From assembly GCF_900564145.1 (NCBI RefSeq), contig NZ_UOOB01000001.1:2606754-2670753 (forward strand): a stretch of 64,000 bases of DNA, given 5' to 3'. This document shows positions 45,564-54,822 of the stretch, in pieces; positions within the stretch are counted from its first letter, which is position 1, and every line of letters starts with the position of its first letter. The translations under genes were made by a program, and so were the position numbers. The stretch comes from Comamonas sp. lk. Its GTDB lineage: Bacteria; Pseudomonadota; Gammaproteobacteria; Burkholderiales; Burkholderiaceae_C. The notes under the pieces are model-generated. The model did not search any database, was not told where the DNA came from, and saw only the letters and a program-made list of their open reading frames with translations.

Positions 45564-47048
45564 TCAGCGTTCGCTCAGCTGCAGGCTGCTGTCCTGCCAG
45601 CCCCCGCCCAGGGCCGCCATCAGGGCCACACGGGTGTCGAGCTGGCGTGAGAGCAGGTCTACCGCCAGGCGGCGCTGGTTGATGAGCTGGGTTTCGGTGT
45701 TGAGCACGGTGATCTGCGTGCCCAGGCCGGCCTGGTAGCGCTGCACGGCAAAGGCATAGGCTTGCTCGGCCTTGGCCAGAGATTCGGTTTGCAGCACTTG
45801 CTGGCGCTGCAGCGATTGCACCGAGGCAATGGCGTCGCCGGCCTGCTTGACGGCATCGAGCACCACGCCGTTGTACTGGGCAATGGCGGTATCGAGATCG
45901 GCCTGTTTGCCGCGCAGCTGGGCGCGCAGGCGCTTGCCGTCGAAAATCGGCAGGCGCAGCGCGGGCGTCACGCCCATCTGGCGCGAGCCGGCCTGAAAGA
46001 GATTGTCAAAACCCAGCGCATTGAGGCCCACAAAGGCGGTCAGGTTCACGTCGGGATAGAAGTCGGCCTTGGCCGCGTCAATACCGCTACCGGCGGCTTC
46101 CACCCGCCAGCGGGCTGCCACCACATCGGGGCGGCGGCCCAGCAGATCGGCTCCCAGCACCTGGGGCACGGTCTGCAGCTTCAGGGCCGAAAGCCGGGGG
46201 CTGAGTGTGGCCTGGGCATCGGGGGCCTGGGCGCAGAGCACGGCAATGGTGCGGCGCGCCAGGGTGATTTGCTCGGCCAGCATTTCGATTTGCGTGCGTG
46301 CATCGGGCAAACCGGCCTGGGCCTGGGTCAGCTCCACCTGACTGTCCAGCCCGGCCTGGGTGCGCTGCTGACTCAAATTCAATAGCGACTGGCGCTGATC
46401 CAGCGTGCGCTGCGCCACATTTTTCTGTTCAATCAGGCGGGCCAGGGCCACATAGCTGCGCGCCACCTGGGCAGCCAGCTGGTTGGCGGCGGCAGCGCTA
46501 TCGGCCTTGGCGGCACGGGCCTGGCCCAGGGCAGACTGCAGCTCGGCCGAGTGCTTGCCGAAAAAGTCGGGCGCCCAGGACAGGCCGGCCTGCACATTGG
46601 CGCTGTTGTAGACATGGCCGGCAATGGGGGCCGGAATCATGCCGTTGGCCGTGTAGCGCTGGCGCGTGGCATCGGCGCTCAGCGTGCCGCGCACGTCGGT
46701 GGCCGTGCCGGCGGCGTCGGCCAGTGCGGCGGCCTTGTCAAAGCGGGCATTGCTGGCTGCCAGGCTGGGGCTGCCTTGCAAAGCCTGGCCTACCAGGGTG
46801 TTGAGCTGGGCGTCGCCCAGGGCCGTCCACCAGTCGGCAGCGGGCAGGGCGGCATTGGCGGCCTGATCCGGCGTCTGGCCCGCTTGCTGATTGTCGGCAA
46901 GGCCTAGCTGGCTGGCGTTCAGTTGCGGGGCCGCAGCGTGGCCGGGCCCCTGGGAGGCGCAGCCGGCCAGCGTCAGTGCTGCGCACAGCGCCGAGGCGGC
47001 GAAAAAAGAGGATGGCGCAAAGCGCGCAGTGTGTCTGGACAAGGACAT
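45564..47048 (-). CDS. NodT-family outer membrane efflux lipoprotein (TolC-like)
   Basis: A 494-residue outer membrane factor. The lipobox LTLAGCASQG (Cys about residue 32) marks a lipoprotein after a signal peptide. Two outer membrane efflux protein domains follow, with paired helices such as LAASNARFDKAAALADAAG and DAVKQAGDAIASVQSLQRQQ. The frame is open 174 bp upstream, but the ATG at 47048 gives the signal peptide. It completes the trans-envelope path with EmrA and EmrB, encoded by the next genes on this strand. Confidence 0.9.
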   Translation of the reverse strand: MSLSRHTARFAPSSFFAASALCAALTLAGCASQGPGHAAAPQLNASQLGLADNQQAGQTPDQAANAALPAADWWTALGDAQLNTLVGQALQGSPSLAASNARFDKAAALADAAGTATDVRGTLSADATRQRYTANGMIPAPIAGHVYNSANVQAGLSWAPDFFGKHSAELQSALGQARAAKADSAAAANQLAAQVARSYVALARLIEQKNVAQRTLDQRQSLLNLSQQRTQAGLDSQVELTQAQAGLPDARTQIEMLAEQITLARRTIAVLCAQAPDAQATLSPRLSALKLQTVPQVLGADLLGRRPDVVAARWRVEAAGSGIDAAKADFYPDVNLTAFVGLNALGFDNLFQAGSRQMGVTPALRLPIFDGKRLRAQLRGKQADLDTAIAQYNGVVLDAVKQAGDAIASVQSLQRQQVLQTESLAKAEQAYAFAVQRYQAGLGTQITVLNTETQLINQRRLAVDLLSRQLDTRVALMAALGGGWQDSSLQLSER

Positions 47049-47127
47049 GGAAATCAGCGTTTCTTGTTTTGTATGGTTTTCAAAAGCTGGGAGAGCGAAA
47101 TCGGGCAGACGAAGCGGGTGGCAAGTC

Positions 47128-47691
47128 TCAGGTGGCAGCGCTAGGCGGGCCATCGTCCGACTGCGCAGCGGCTGCTGGCGCTGGCGCCGCGCCGGCGGGG
47201 GCTTCGCGCAGTGCATCGCCATTGGCCAGCATGCGCTGCAGCATGGACAGCATCAGCTCGCACTCGCTGTGACTGAAACCTGCCAGATGGCAGTTGAGCA
47301 CTCTGGACAGCACCTTGGGCACTTCTACCGCCACGCGGCGGCCTTCGTCGGTCAGCACCAGATGCACCACGCGGCGGTCGGTGGTGGAGCGCTCGCGTCG
47401 CAGCAGGCCTTTGGCCTCGATGCGATCCAGGGCGCGGGTGACGGAGGCCGGGTCCATGCCCAGATCCTTGGCTAGCGCGGCGCTGGTCGTGTCCTGGCAG
47501 ATCAGCAGCTTGTACAGCGGCAGCCATTGCACATAGGTCATGCCGTGTTCGGCCAGCTGGGCGTCGGCCAGCTGCAGGATGGAGCTGAGCACGCGGCGCA
47601 TGAGAAAGCCCACGCTTTGCTGGGGCGCGTACTGGCCTGACTGGTAGAAGAACGTGGCTTCGTTCTCGGGATCGATGATGGGGCTGCTCAT
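47128..47691 (-). CDS. MarR-family transcriptional regulator of the efflux operon
   Basis: A 187-residue winged-helix regulator. DTTSAALAKDLGMDPASVTR (about residues 68-87) is the helix-turn-helix, and LLRRERSTTDRRVVHLVLTD (about 96-115) the wing with the DxRxxxLxLT motif. The C-terminal 25 residues are Ala/Pro-rich. The ATG at 47691 is chosen over one 60 bp upstream because the MarR domain begins there. It is the first gene of the marR-OMF-emrA-emrB set, so it probably represses that operon until a ligand (often a phenolic compound) binds. Confidence 0.88.
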   Translation of the reverse strand: MSSPIIDPENEATFFYQSGQYAPQQSVGFLMRRVLSSILQLADAQLAEHGMTYVQWLPLYKLLICQDTTSAALAKDLGMDPASVTRALDRIEAKGLLRRERSTTDRRVVHLVLTDEGRRVAVEVPKVLSRVLNCHLAGFSHSECELMLSMLQRMLANGDALREAPAGAAPAPAAAAQSDDGPPSAAT

Positions 47692-47923
47692 GTGTGCGGT
47701 GACAGTGCTGGCATTGGATAATGTTTGACTGGTCAATGATTGTGGAGGCAATTATTGCTCAGGCTAGTTTCTTTGTGCAGCCCCTGGCTTCAAAAAATCC
47801 TGCAGCGCACATGGTCAAAATACTGAATGCTTCAAAAACAATAGCTTTATGCGTAGATGTAAAAAGGGCTATGTGCCGATATGAGCTGAAACAAGCGCGG
47901 GCCGGCATGAAGCCGCAGCCAAC

Positions 47924-47958
47924 AAAAAAGCCCGGCCTGCATTCGCAGTACCGGGCTT
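47924..47958 (-). terminator. Terminator of the CopD-like gene
   Basis: AAGCCCGG (47928-47935) and CCGGGCTT (47951-47958) form a perfect 8-bp stem; on the minus strand it is followed by a T-run (47924-47929). It is 26 bp beyond the stop of the minus-strand gene. Confidence 0.8.
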
Positions 47959-47983
47959 GACTTCGGAGGCCTAGGGGCGCGGA

Positions 47984-48457
47984 TCAGGGCAGGGGAACGC
48001 GCAGCACGATCACGATCACCAGGCCCAGGGCCAGATTCAGCGCCACCCACTGGCGAATGCTGGCCAGGGCTGCGCCGCCGGCTTTCCAGTCCTTGGCCTT
48101 CACGGCGGTATCCAGGCGTTTGAAGAGCGCAAAGCGCAGATGGCCGAAGACGGCCATCATCACCAGGCCCAGCGCGCTCATCACCATCCACGACAGCGGC
48201 ATATTGAACTTGCTGCCGGCCTGGGCGGCCATGGAGTGGATGCTGCCGATCATGCCCACGCCGGTGGCCAGCACCAGCACCACAATGACCGTCACGGCCG
48301 CGAAAAAGCGGCGCAGCACCTCATGCATGAGCTGCACGCGCTCGGGCGGCTGCAGGTTTTGCGCGGCAGGGCGCAAAAAGAAATGGGCAAAAAACATGCC
48401 GCCCACCCAGATGATGATGGACACAAGGTGCAGGGCTTTGAGAAGAATGAAGAGCAT
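47984..48457 (-). CDS. CopD-like integral membrane protein
   Basis: A 157-residue protein with four predicted membrane segments (for example LFILLKALHLVSIIIWVGGM at the N-terminus and LNLALGLVIVIVLRVPLP at the end). The first segment HLVSIIIWVGGMFFAHFFLR is typical of the CopD/DUF-type family, with His and Trp that could bind haem or copper. Function is unknown beyond the family link to copper handling. The frame is open to 48577, but ATG 48457 starts the conserved helix. It has its own terminator. Confidence 0.75.
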   Translation of the reverse strand: MLFILLKALHLVSIIIWVGGMFFAHFFLRPAAQNLQPPERVQLMHEVLRRFFAAVTVIVVLVLATGVGMIGSIHSMAAQAGSKFNMPLSWMVMSALGLVMMAVFGHLRFALFKRLDTAVKAKDWKAGGAALASIRQWVALNLALGLVIVIVLRVPLP

Positions 48458-48594
48458 GGTGGTGGGTGTTGGTAATAGGCTTGTAATAGAAGGAGGGCGC
48501 AGAGCCGCCCATTCTTGCAGCAAGCGCGCACAGGCTGCGGCTGCTGCGGTATTTGGGCATGATGTGGCCCACCCCATCGCTCAAGTCTTTGCCC

Positions 48595-49512
48595 ATGCTC
48601 CTGATTCGCCCCGCTGTCACCGCCTTGATCGCCTGCCTGGTCTGTGCGCTCGTGCTGCCCTCGGCACGGGCCCAGCGGCTGGCGCTGAGTTTTGATGACG
48701 GCTACAACCCCGATCAGCTGGCCAATGCCCGCGAACTCAACAATCTGCTGCTCAAGACCCTCAAGGACAACGAGGTCAAAAGCATTCTGTTCGTGGCCGG
48801 TGCCCGGGTGGACAGCCAGGACGGCATGTACCTGGTGGCGCAATGGATGCAGCAAGGGCATGAGGTGGGCAACCACAGCTATTCCCACCTGAATCTGGCC
48901 AGAGCCGATGTTTCGCTCGATGCCTATCTCTCCGATATGGAGCGCAATGAAAGCCTGCTCGCCCGTTTGCCCAGCTGGGCGAGGCGCTATCGGTTTCCAT
49001 ATCTCAAGGAAGGCGATACCCTGGCCAAGCGCGATGGCGTGCGACAGTGGCTGTCCGCGCACCACTATGGCTCGGGCGCGGTAACTATCGATGCCAGCGA
49101 CTGGTATTACGACCAGCGACTGCGCGCCTGGATGGCCGCGCATCCGGGCCAGTCGCCCCAAGCGTTCAAGCAGCCCTATATCCGCCATGTGCTGGATCGG
49201 GCCCGCTATTACGCGGGGCTGGCGCGCCAGACCATGGGGCGCGAGGTGGATCATGTGCTGCTGCTGCACACCAACACCATCAACGCCTTGTTTCTGGACG
49301 ATGTGATCGCCGCCCTGCGCGAGGCGGGCTGGAAGCTTATCGACCCCAGCGAAGCCTATGCTGACAGCGTTTATGAACAAGCCCCTGATGTGCTGCCCGC
49401 CGGGGAAAGCCTGGTCTGGTCGCTGGCAAAAAAACAGGGCCTCAAGGGCCTGCGCTATCCGGCCGAGAGCGATGCCTATGAAAAGCCTGTGCTGGATGCG
49501 CTGGGGCTTTGA
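48595..49512 (+). CDS. Secreted polysaccharide deacetylase-like protein
   Basis: A 305-residue carbohydrate esterase 4-type (NodB-homology) protein. A signal peptide (MLLIRPAVTALIACLVCALV, cleavage after SARA) precedes the catalytic domain, with motif 1 ALSFDDGYN (the catalytic base and metal Asp) and motif 2 GHEVGNHSYSHLNL (metal His residues). It is expected to remove N-acetyl groups from cell wall or extracellular polysaccharide in the periplasm. In-frame ATGs at 48559 and 48562 would lengthen the N-terminus; no start has a good ribosome binding site. Confidence 0.82.
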   Translation: MLLIRPAVTALIACLVCALVLPSARAQRLALSFDDGYNPDQLANARELNNLLLKTLKDNEVKSILFVAGARVDSQDGMYLVAQWMQQGHEVGNHSYSHLNLARADVSLDAYLSDMERNESLLARLPSWARRYRFPYLKEGDTLAKRDGVRQWLSAHHYGSGAVTIDASDWYYDQRLRAWMAAHPGQSPQAFKQPYIRHVLDRARYYAGLARQTMGREVDHVLLLHTNTINALFLDDVIAALREAGWKLIDPSEAYADSVYEQAPDVLPAGESLVWSLAKKQGLKGLRYPAESDAYEKPVLDALGL

Positions 49513-49517
49513 CGCTC

Positions 49518-50303
49518 TTATTGCGGCACAAAGACCGCTGGCCGTTTTTCCATGAAGGCGTTCACGCCTTCTAGACTGTTGGGGTTGCGGGCGCAAGCCA
49601 GCATGGCGTCGCGCTCGGCATCCAGATGCTCTTTCAGGCCATGGTCCATGGCCGAGTTGCAGAGTTTTTTGATGCCTGCCAGTGAATTGCCCGGGCCGGC
49701 GGCCAGGCTCTCGGCCAGCTGGGTGGCGGCTGCCAGCAACTGGTCGGGCGCATGGAGCTCGTCAAACAGGCCCAGACGCAGGCATTCCTGGGCGTTCAGG
49801 ACCTGGTTGCTCATGAGCAGATACTTGGCCCTGGCCGCACCGGCCCGCCGCGTCAGATAGTAGGAAACGCCCAGATCCGGGCTCAGGCCTATGGCCGAGT
49901 AGCCGCCGCGCAGATAGGCGTTGGTGGAGGCCAGCACCATATCGGCGCACAGACCCAGACCTATGCCGCCGCCGCCCACCGAACCCTGGATGGCGCTGAT
50001 GACCGGCATGGGCAGCTGGGCCAGCTGGTGCATGGTGGGATGGAGCAACTCCAGCATCTGCGCAATCATGGGTTCCAGCTCGCAGCGGTGCTGTACAAAG
50101 GCGGCGATGTCGCCGCCGGCGCTGAACTGCTTGCCCCTGGCGCTGATGAGCACCGCACCTATGGCGGCGCTGCCGGCTTGCCCGACCACCCGGGCCAGCG
50201 CCTGGGCCAGGCTGGCGTCTATGACATTGGCGCGCTCGGGGCAGTTGAGCACGATATGACCCACGCGGTTGCGGATCTCCCAGTGAAGCGGTGTAGTGCT
50301 CAT
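49518..50303 (-). CDS. Enoyl-CoA hydratase/isomerase family protein (isomerase-like)
   Basis: A 261-residue crotonase. Oxyanion segments are SARGKQFSAGGDIAAF (about residues 53-68) and IQGSVGGGGIGLGL (about 105-118). The position that holds Glu in hydratases reads GGYSAIGLSPDLGVSYYL (about 138), with Asp, as in PaaG-like double-bond isomerases. It therefore looks more like a delta-isomerase than a hydratase. It is the last gene of the minus-strand beta-oxidation operon and overlaps the ligase gene by 1 bp in an ATGA-type junction. Confidence 0.85.
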   Translation of the reverse strand: MSTTPLHWEIRNRVGHIVLNCPERANVIDASLAQALARVVGQAGSAAIGAVLISARGKQFSAGGDIAAFVQHRCELEPMIAQMLELLHPTMHQLAQLPMPVISAIQGSVGGGGIGLGLCADMVLASTNAYLRGGYSAIGLSPDLGVSYYLTRRAGAARAKYLLMSNQVLNAQECLRLGLFDELHAPDQLLAAATQLAESLAAGPGNSLAGIKKLCNSAMDHGLKEHLDAERDAMLACARNPNSLEGVNAFMEKRPAVFVPQ

Positions 50304-51859
50304 CAGGCCACCTTTCTTTCTCTGTCCGTCCAGAACGGCGCGCGCAGCGTGGTCTTGAGTATCTTGCCCGCGCCGGACAAGGGCATGGCTTCAATGAAGG
50401 AGACATCGCGCGGACATTTGTACGTGGCAATGTGCAGCTTGCAAAATTCCATCAGCTCGGCGGCTTCAAGCGCCTGGCCTGGCTTGCGCACGATGAAGAC
50501 ATGCACTTGCTCGCCCCATTGTTCATGCGGCACGCCGATGACGGCACAGGTGGCCACGGCAGGATGGGTGGCGATCACGCTTTCCACTTCCACGCTGTAG
50601 ACGTTTTCGCCACCGGTGACGATCATGTCCTTGAGTCGGTCCACAATGAAGACATAACCGTCCTCATCCATGCGGCCGCCGTCGCCCGTGTGCATCCAGC
50701 CGCCGCGGATGGCGGCCGCAGTTTCGGCGGGCTTGTTCCAGTAGCCCAGCATCACGCCGGGGCCGCGCACCGTCACTTCGCCCACCTCGCCCAGCGGCAG
50801 CTCCCGGCCGTCGGGGTCGACAATCCTGACTTCGCAGCACACGGTGGCCCGGCCCGCGCTGCGGTGCCTGCCCTTGGCGCGCCCGGCCTGGCGGTGCATC
50901 TCGGGGCTGAGTATGGTGGCAATCGGGGCCAGCTCCGTCATGCCGTAGGCCTGGGTGAAGCCGGCATTGGGCAAGGTTTTCATGGCCCGGTCCAGCACAC
51001 CTTCGGAGATGGGCGAGGCCCCGTAGAGCAGCATTTGCAGCCGGCTCAGGTCGTACCGGGCCACATCGGGATGATCCACCAGCATCTGGACCATGGTGGG
51101 CACCAGCAGCACATCGGTCACGCCTTCGCGCTCCATGGTCTGAAGCACGTTCACGGGATCAAAGCGCGGCACCATCACATGGCAGCCGCCGCAGGCCAGC
51201 AAGGCGTTCATGAAAGCGCCGTCGGCCAGGTGGAACATGGGAGCGGCATGCAAGCCTATGCTGGCGCGGCTGGTGATGCCTTCGGTGACGGCGGCAATCG
51301 CATTGGTGTAGAGGTTGCGGTGGCACAGCATCACGCCCTTGGGCGAGCCCGTGGTGCCGCCGGTATAGAACACTCCGGCCAGATCATCGCCGCTGCGCAG
51401 CGCGTCTTCCACGGGCTCATGAGCGGCAACCAGGGCCTCGAAGGACAACAGACCTTCGGGGGGCGGGCCTTCTCCCATGTGGATCAGCGTCTGCAGGGCC
51501 TGGCTGCGCTGGCGGATTTCAGGCAGCAGCGGCAAAAACGTGTCGTCGACCAGCAAGATCCGTGTCTGGCAGTCGTCCAGCGAGTAGGCGATTTCACCGG
51601 CGCTCCAGCGGATATTGATGGGGTTGACCGCCGCACCGGCCCAGTAGCTGGCCAGGTAGTACTCCAGATACCAGTCGGAGTTCAGGCTCAGAATGCCCAC
51701 GCGGTCGCCGGCCTGCACGCCCAGCGCGCGCAAGGCGCCGGCAAACCGGGCCACCCGCTGGCCCATGGCTTCGAAACTGCGCTTGCGGCCGTTGTAGATG
51801 GTGGCCGTGGCATGGGGCTGCTGCTGCATGGAGCGGCGCAGACTCTGGGTGAGATACAT
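50303..51859 (-). CDS. AMP-dependent acyl-CoA synthetase/ligase
   Basis: A 518-residue ANL-superfamily ligase activating an organic acid to its CoA thioester. P-loop GVFYTGGTTGSPKGVMLCHR is at about residues 163-182, QAYGMTELAPIATI at about 306, WMHTGDGGRMDEDGYVF at about 388 and the catalytic Lys in LSGAGKILKTTL near the C-terminus. The frame is open further upstream, but the ATG at 51859 gives a typical N-terminus. Likely the entry enzyme of this operon's substrate; chain type unknown. Confidence 0.87.
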   Translation of the reverse strand: MYLTQSLRRSMQQQPHATATIYNGRKRSFEAMGQRVARFAGALRALGVQAGDRVGILSLNSDWYLEYYLASYWAGAAVNPINIRWSAGEIAYSLDDCQTRILLVDDTFLPLLPEIRQRSQALQTLIHMGEGPPPEGLLSFEALVAAHEPVEDALRSGDDLAGVFYTGGTTGSPKGVMLCHRNLYTNAIAAVTEGITSRASIGLHAAPMFHLADGAFMNALLACGGCHVMVPRFDPVNVLQTMEREGVTDVLLVPTMVQMLVDHPDVARYDLSRLQMLLYGASPISEGVLDRAMKTLPNAGFTQAYGMTELAPIATILSPEMHRQAGRAKGRHRSAGRATVCCEVRIVDPDGRELPLGEVGEVTVRGPGVMLGYWNKPAETAAAIRGGWMHTGDGGRMDEDGYVFIVDRLKDMIVTGGENVYSVEVESVIATHPAVATCAVIGVPHEQWGEQVHVFIVRKPGQALEAAELMEFCKLHIATYKCPRDVSFIEAMPLSGAGKILKTTLRAPFWTDRERKVA

Positions 51860-51936
51860 GGCAAACCTTTCTGGCAGTGGGACTACGAGGTGGTGGGGGC
51901 ACACAAAATGCGGCCGCTTCGTGCTGCGGCGCCAGC

Positions 51937-53091
51937 TCAATGGGCAAACAGCTTGCGGGCGATCAGGTCCTTCATGATTTCGTTGGTGCCGCCGTAGATT
52001 TTCTGGATGCGGGCATCGGCATACATGCGGGCAATCGGGTACTCCTGCATATAGCCGTAGCCGCCAAACAGCTGCAGGCATTCGTCCATCACCCGGCATT
52101 GCTGTTCGCTGCACCACCACTTGGCCATGTAGGCCGCCTCGTTGTCCAGTCTGCCGTCCAGCAGACGCTGTATGCAGTCATTGACAAAGCTGCGCACCAC
52201 ATGGGCCAGCGTGGCGCATTCGGCCAGCTTGAAGCGGGTGTTCTGAAAATCGGCAATCGCCTGGCCAAAAGCCTGGCGCTGGCGGGTGTAGTCAACGGTC
52301 AGCTCCACCGCCCGCTCTATGGCGGAGGCGGCCGCCACACCGAGCAGCATGCGTTCATAAGGCAGCTGGCTCATGAGCTGCTTGAAACCCTGGCCTTCCA
52401 CACCGCCCAGCAGGTGGCTGGCGGGAACGCGCACGTCTTCAAAGAACAGCTCGGCGGTGTCCGAGGCATGCTGGCCTATCTTCTCCAGTCGGCGGCCCAC
52501 ACGAAAGCCCGGCAGCTTCTCGGTCTCCAGCACCAGCAGCGATACGCCGGCGCTGCCCGCATCGCCGGTGCGCACTGCCACCACCAGCAAGTTGGCGGTG
52601 AACCCGTTGGTGATGAAGGTCTTGGAGCCGTTGATGACATAGCTGTCACCTTGCTTTTCGGCACGGGTGCGCAAGGCCTTGAGGTCCGAGCCCGCGCTGG
52701 GCTCCGTCATGGCAATGCCGGTCAGCATCTGGCCGCTACACAGCAGGGGCAGCCAACGCTGCTTTTGCTCCGGCGTTCCATAGGCTTTGATGTAGTGCGC
52801 GGCAATGGTGTGCACGCCGGTGATGGCCGGCACCTCGGCCCGGGTCAGCTCGTCCTGCACCACCAGCTGGTAGGCCAGATTGCCACCACCGCCGCCCCAT
52901 TGCTCGTCCATCTCGGGCAACAGAAAACCGTGCTGGCCAAAGCCGCGCCAGACCTCGCGCGGCACATAGCCCTGGGCGCGCCATTGGGGCAGCTGAGGGC
53001 ATAGCTCGCGTGTGATGTAGCGGCGAACCTGCTCGCGAAAGGCTTCGATCTCGGCATCCATCCAGGGATGCTGGTGCAGTTGCGGCAGCAT
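51937..53091 (-). CDS. Acyl-CoA dehydrogenase, LCAD/IVD-type active site
   Basis: A 384-residue FAD acyl-CoA dehydrogenase. LTGIAMTEPSAGSDLKALRT (about residues 122-141) and GSKTFITNGFTANLLVVAVR mark the FAD and substrate region. The C-terminal motif is KIYGGTNEIMKDLIARK, with Gly where MCAD has its catalytic Glu, exactly as in LCAD; LPYERMLLGVAAA (about 245) supplies the alternative Glu. This favours long or branched acyl-CoA. The start overlaps the end of the upstream SDR gene. Confidence 0.88.
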   Translation of the reverse strand: MLPQLHQHPWMDAEIEAFREQVRRYITRELCPQLPQWRAQGYVPREVWRGFGQHGFLLPEMDEQWGGGGGNLAYQLVVQDELTRAEVPAITGVHTIAAHYIKAYGTPEQKQRWLPLLCSGQMLTGIAMTEPSAGSDLKALRTRAEKQGDSYVINGSKTFITNGFTANLLVVAVRTGDAGSAGVSLLVLETEKLPGFRVGRRLEKIGQHASDTAELFFEDVRVPASHLLGGVEGQGFKQLMSQLPYERMLLGVAAASAIERAVELTVDYTRQRQAFGQAIADFQNTRFKLAECATLAHVVRSFVNDCIQRLLDGRLDNEAAYMAKWWCSEQQCRVMDECLQLFGGYGYMQEYPIARMYADARIQKIYGGTNEIMKDLIARKLFAH

Positions 53092-53093
53092 GC

Positions 53094-53924
53094 TCAGATC
53101 CCCGTCAGGCCGCCGGTGCACATCAGGGTCTGGCCGCTGATGTAGTCCGACTCGGGTTGGCAAAACAGATAGACGGCGCCGGCGGCTTCCTCGGGCGTGC
53201 CGCCGCGCCCCAGCGGGATCATCTGCTCCATGGCCGCCATCAGGCCGGGGTTGACGCCTATCTTGATGTCGCGTCCCTCGATATGCGCGGTGTCGCCGTC
53301 GGCCGCCGAGCTGGTCAGCCGGGTCTTGATCAGGCCGAAGGCCACGCAGTTGACGTTGACGTTCATGCGCCCCCATTCCTTGGCCAAAGTCATGGTCATG
53401 CCGGTAATGCCGGCCTTGGCCACGGAATAGTTGCTCTGGCCGGCATTGCCGAACAGCCCGGCCACCGAGGAGATGTTGACCACTTTGCGCATCACGCGCT
53501 GGCCGGCTTGCGTCTCGGCATGGGCCAGTTGCTTGATCACCGGCTGGGCCGCCCGCAGTATGCGAAACGGGGCCGTTAGATGGCAGTCCAAAATGGCATA
53601 CCACTGCTCGTCCGTCATTTTCTGGACCACGTTGTCCCAGGTGTAGCCTGCGTTGTTGACGATGATGTCCAGCCCCTGGTAATGCTGCACGGCCGTGTCT
53701 ATGAAACGCTCGGCAAAGTCGGTGTGGGTCACGCTGCCCACGCAGCTCACGGCCTGGCCACCCTGAGCACGGATCAGTTCCACCGTCTCCTCGGCCGGGG
53801 CGGCGTCCAGATCGTTGACCACCACCCGCGCTCCCTCGGAGGCCAGCTTCAGCGCGATGGCGCGCCCTATGCCGCGACCCGAACCTGAAACCAGAGCCAC
53901 TTTGTCCTGCAGTTTGGCATTCAT
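53094..53924 (-). CDS. SDR oxidoreductase, probable 3-hydroxyacyl-CoA dehydrogenase
   Basis: A 276-residue classical SDR. Cofactor motif VSGSGRGIGRAIAL is at about residues 12-25, NNAGYTWDNVV at about 88, and a canonical catalytic site SSVAGLFGNAGQSNYSVAKA (Ser, Tyr, Lys) at about 148-167. The GLFGNAGQSNY and VVNDLDAAP stretches recall the dehydrogenase domain of peroxisomal D-bifunctional protein (HSD17B4). Together with the adjacent MaoC genes it would oxidise the (3R)-hydroxyacyl-CoA. The ATG at 53924 follows a strong AAAAAAGGAGAGCGGC leader. Confidence 0.85.
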   Translation of the reverse strand: MNAKLQDKVALVSGSGRGIGRAIALKLASEGARVVVNDLDAAPAEETVELIRAQGGQAVSCVGSVTHTDFAERFIDTAVQHYQGLDIIVNNAGYTWDNVVQKMTDEQWYAILDCHLTAPFRILRAAQPVIKQLAHAETQAGQRVMRKVVNISSVAGLFGNAGQSNYSVAKAGITGMTMTLAKEWGRMNVNVNCVAFGLIKTRLTSSAADGDTAHIEGRDIKIGVNPGLMAAMEQMIPLGRGGTPEEAAGAVYLFCQPESDYISGQTLMCTGGLTGI

Positions 53925-53947
53925 GCCGCTCTCCTTTTTTCGGATAT

Positions 53948-54361
53948 TCATGGCAAAGCCACCCAGGCATCGCCCGAGATCTTGGTCTGCCCGTGCTGGT
54001 TGGTGCTTTGCAGCTGTACCCGCACGCAGCGGTCGCTGTCGCGCTTTTCGGCAATGCGCCCGCTGCAGCTGACTGCATTGGCCAGATGGGTTATGCCCAG
54101 AAACCGCACCTCGAACTGGCGCAGCTGGGACTGGGGTGCCCACTGGGTGAGCAAGCGCCCCAGCCAGGCCATGCCCAGCATGCCGTGGGCAAACACATCG
54201 GCCATGCCGGCCTGGCGGGCAAAGTCGATGTCGATATGAATCGGGTTGTGATCGCCCGAGGCGCCGGCAAACAGGGCCAGCGTGCTGCGCCGGATGGGGG
54301 CCAGCTGCAAGGCGGGCAGCAGATCGCCCACCTGGATGGTGTCGAATCGGGGTGTGCTCAT
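53948..54361 (-). CDS. MaoC-like hot-dog dehydratase
   Basis: A 137-residue hot-dog fold (R)-specific enoyl-CoA hydratase-like protein. The hydratase-2 motif is intact: FAGASGDHNPIHIDIDFARQ (about residues 32-51; Asp and His), followed by AHGMLGMAWLG. ATG 54361 is preferred over an upstream in-frame start. It is 10 bp downstream of a second MaoC-like gene, so the two may form a heterodimer with one active subunit, as known for steroid and branched-chain pathways. Confidence 0.85.
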   Translation of the reverse strand: MSTPRFDTIQVGDLLPALQLAPIRRSTLALFAGASGDHNPIHIDIDFARQAGMADVFAHGMLGMAWLGRLLTQWAPQSQLRQFEVRFLGITHLANAVSCSGRIAEKRDSDRCVRVQLQSTNQHGQTKISGDAWVALP

Positions 54362-54371
54362 GCGGTATTCC

Positions 54372-54812
54372 TCAGTGGCGAACCACGATGACGGAGCGCA
54401 TCTCAGCCACCAGCTCGTGGCGTTGATTGGTGGCGCGTGAGGATTTGACGACAAACTCCAAGGCTCCGTTTTTCTTGGCGTAGATGTCGTCCACGGTGGA
54501 TTGCACGGTCAGGGTGTCGCCGGCGCAGGCCACACGGTGGTAGCTGAAGCTTTGCTCGCCATGCAGGATCTTGGCAATCGGCACCCCGAGCCTGGCCAGC
54601 AGCTGATCTACCGCACCCGAGTCCAGCTCGGCGGCAAACACAAACGTGGGCGGTGCGGGCAGGTCGGCATAGCCTGCGGCCCGCGCGGCATCCACATCGG
54701 TGTAGAGCGCTGCGGTCTCGCCAATGGCCTTGGCAAAGAAGCGCAGACGACCCCGGTCCAGGGTGATCGTGGAAGCCGGCAGTTCGTGGCCTATCCATTT
54801 CTTGTCAATCAT
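54372..54812 (-). CDS. MaoC N-terminal-like (FAS1-type dehydratase) protein
   Basis: A 146-residue hot-dog protein of the MaoC-N type. RLRFFAKAIGETAALYTDVD and APPTFVFAAEL are family elements, but the catalytic Asp-His pair of the hydratase-2 motif is not fully present, so it is probably the non-catalytic partner of the adjacent MaoC protein. It lies 10 bp after the thiolase gene and before the active MaoC gene in the same operon. Confidence 0.82.
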   Translation of the reverse strand: MIDKKWIGHELPASTITLDRGRLRFFAKAIGETAALYTDVDAARAAGYADLPAPPTFVFAAELDSGAVDQLLARLGVPIAKILHGEQSFSYHRVACAGDTLTVQSTVDDIYAKKNGALEFVVKSSRATNQRHELVAEMRSVIVVRH

Positions 54813-54822
54813 CCGGCTCTCC

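Noticed and set aside
42774..45650. 958-codon plus-strand open frame opposite the efflux genes
   Set aside because: His/Gly/Gln-rich composition without motifs; it is the antisense shadow of emrA and emrB, which have clear family motifs.
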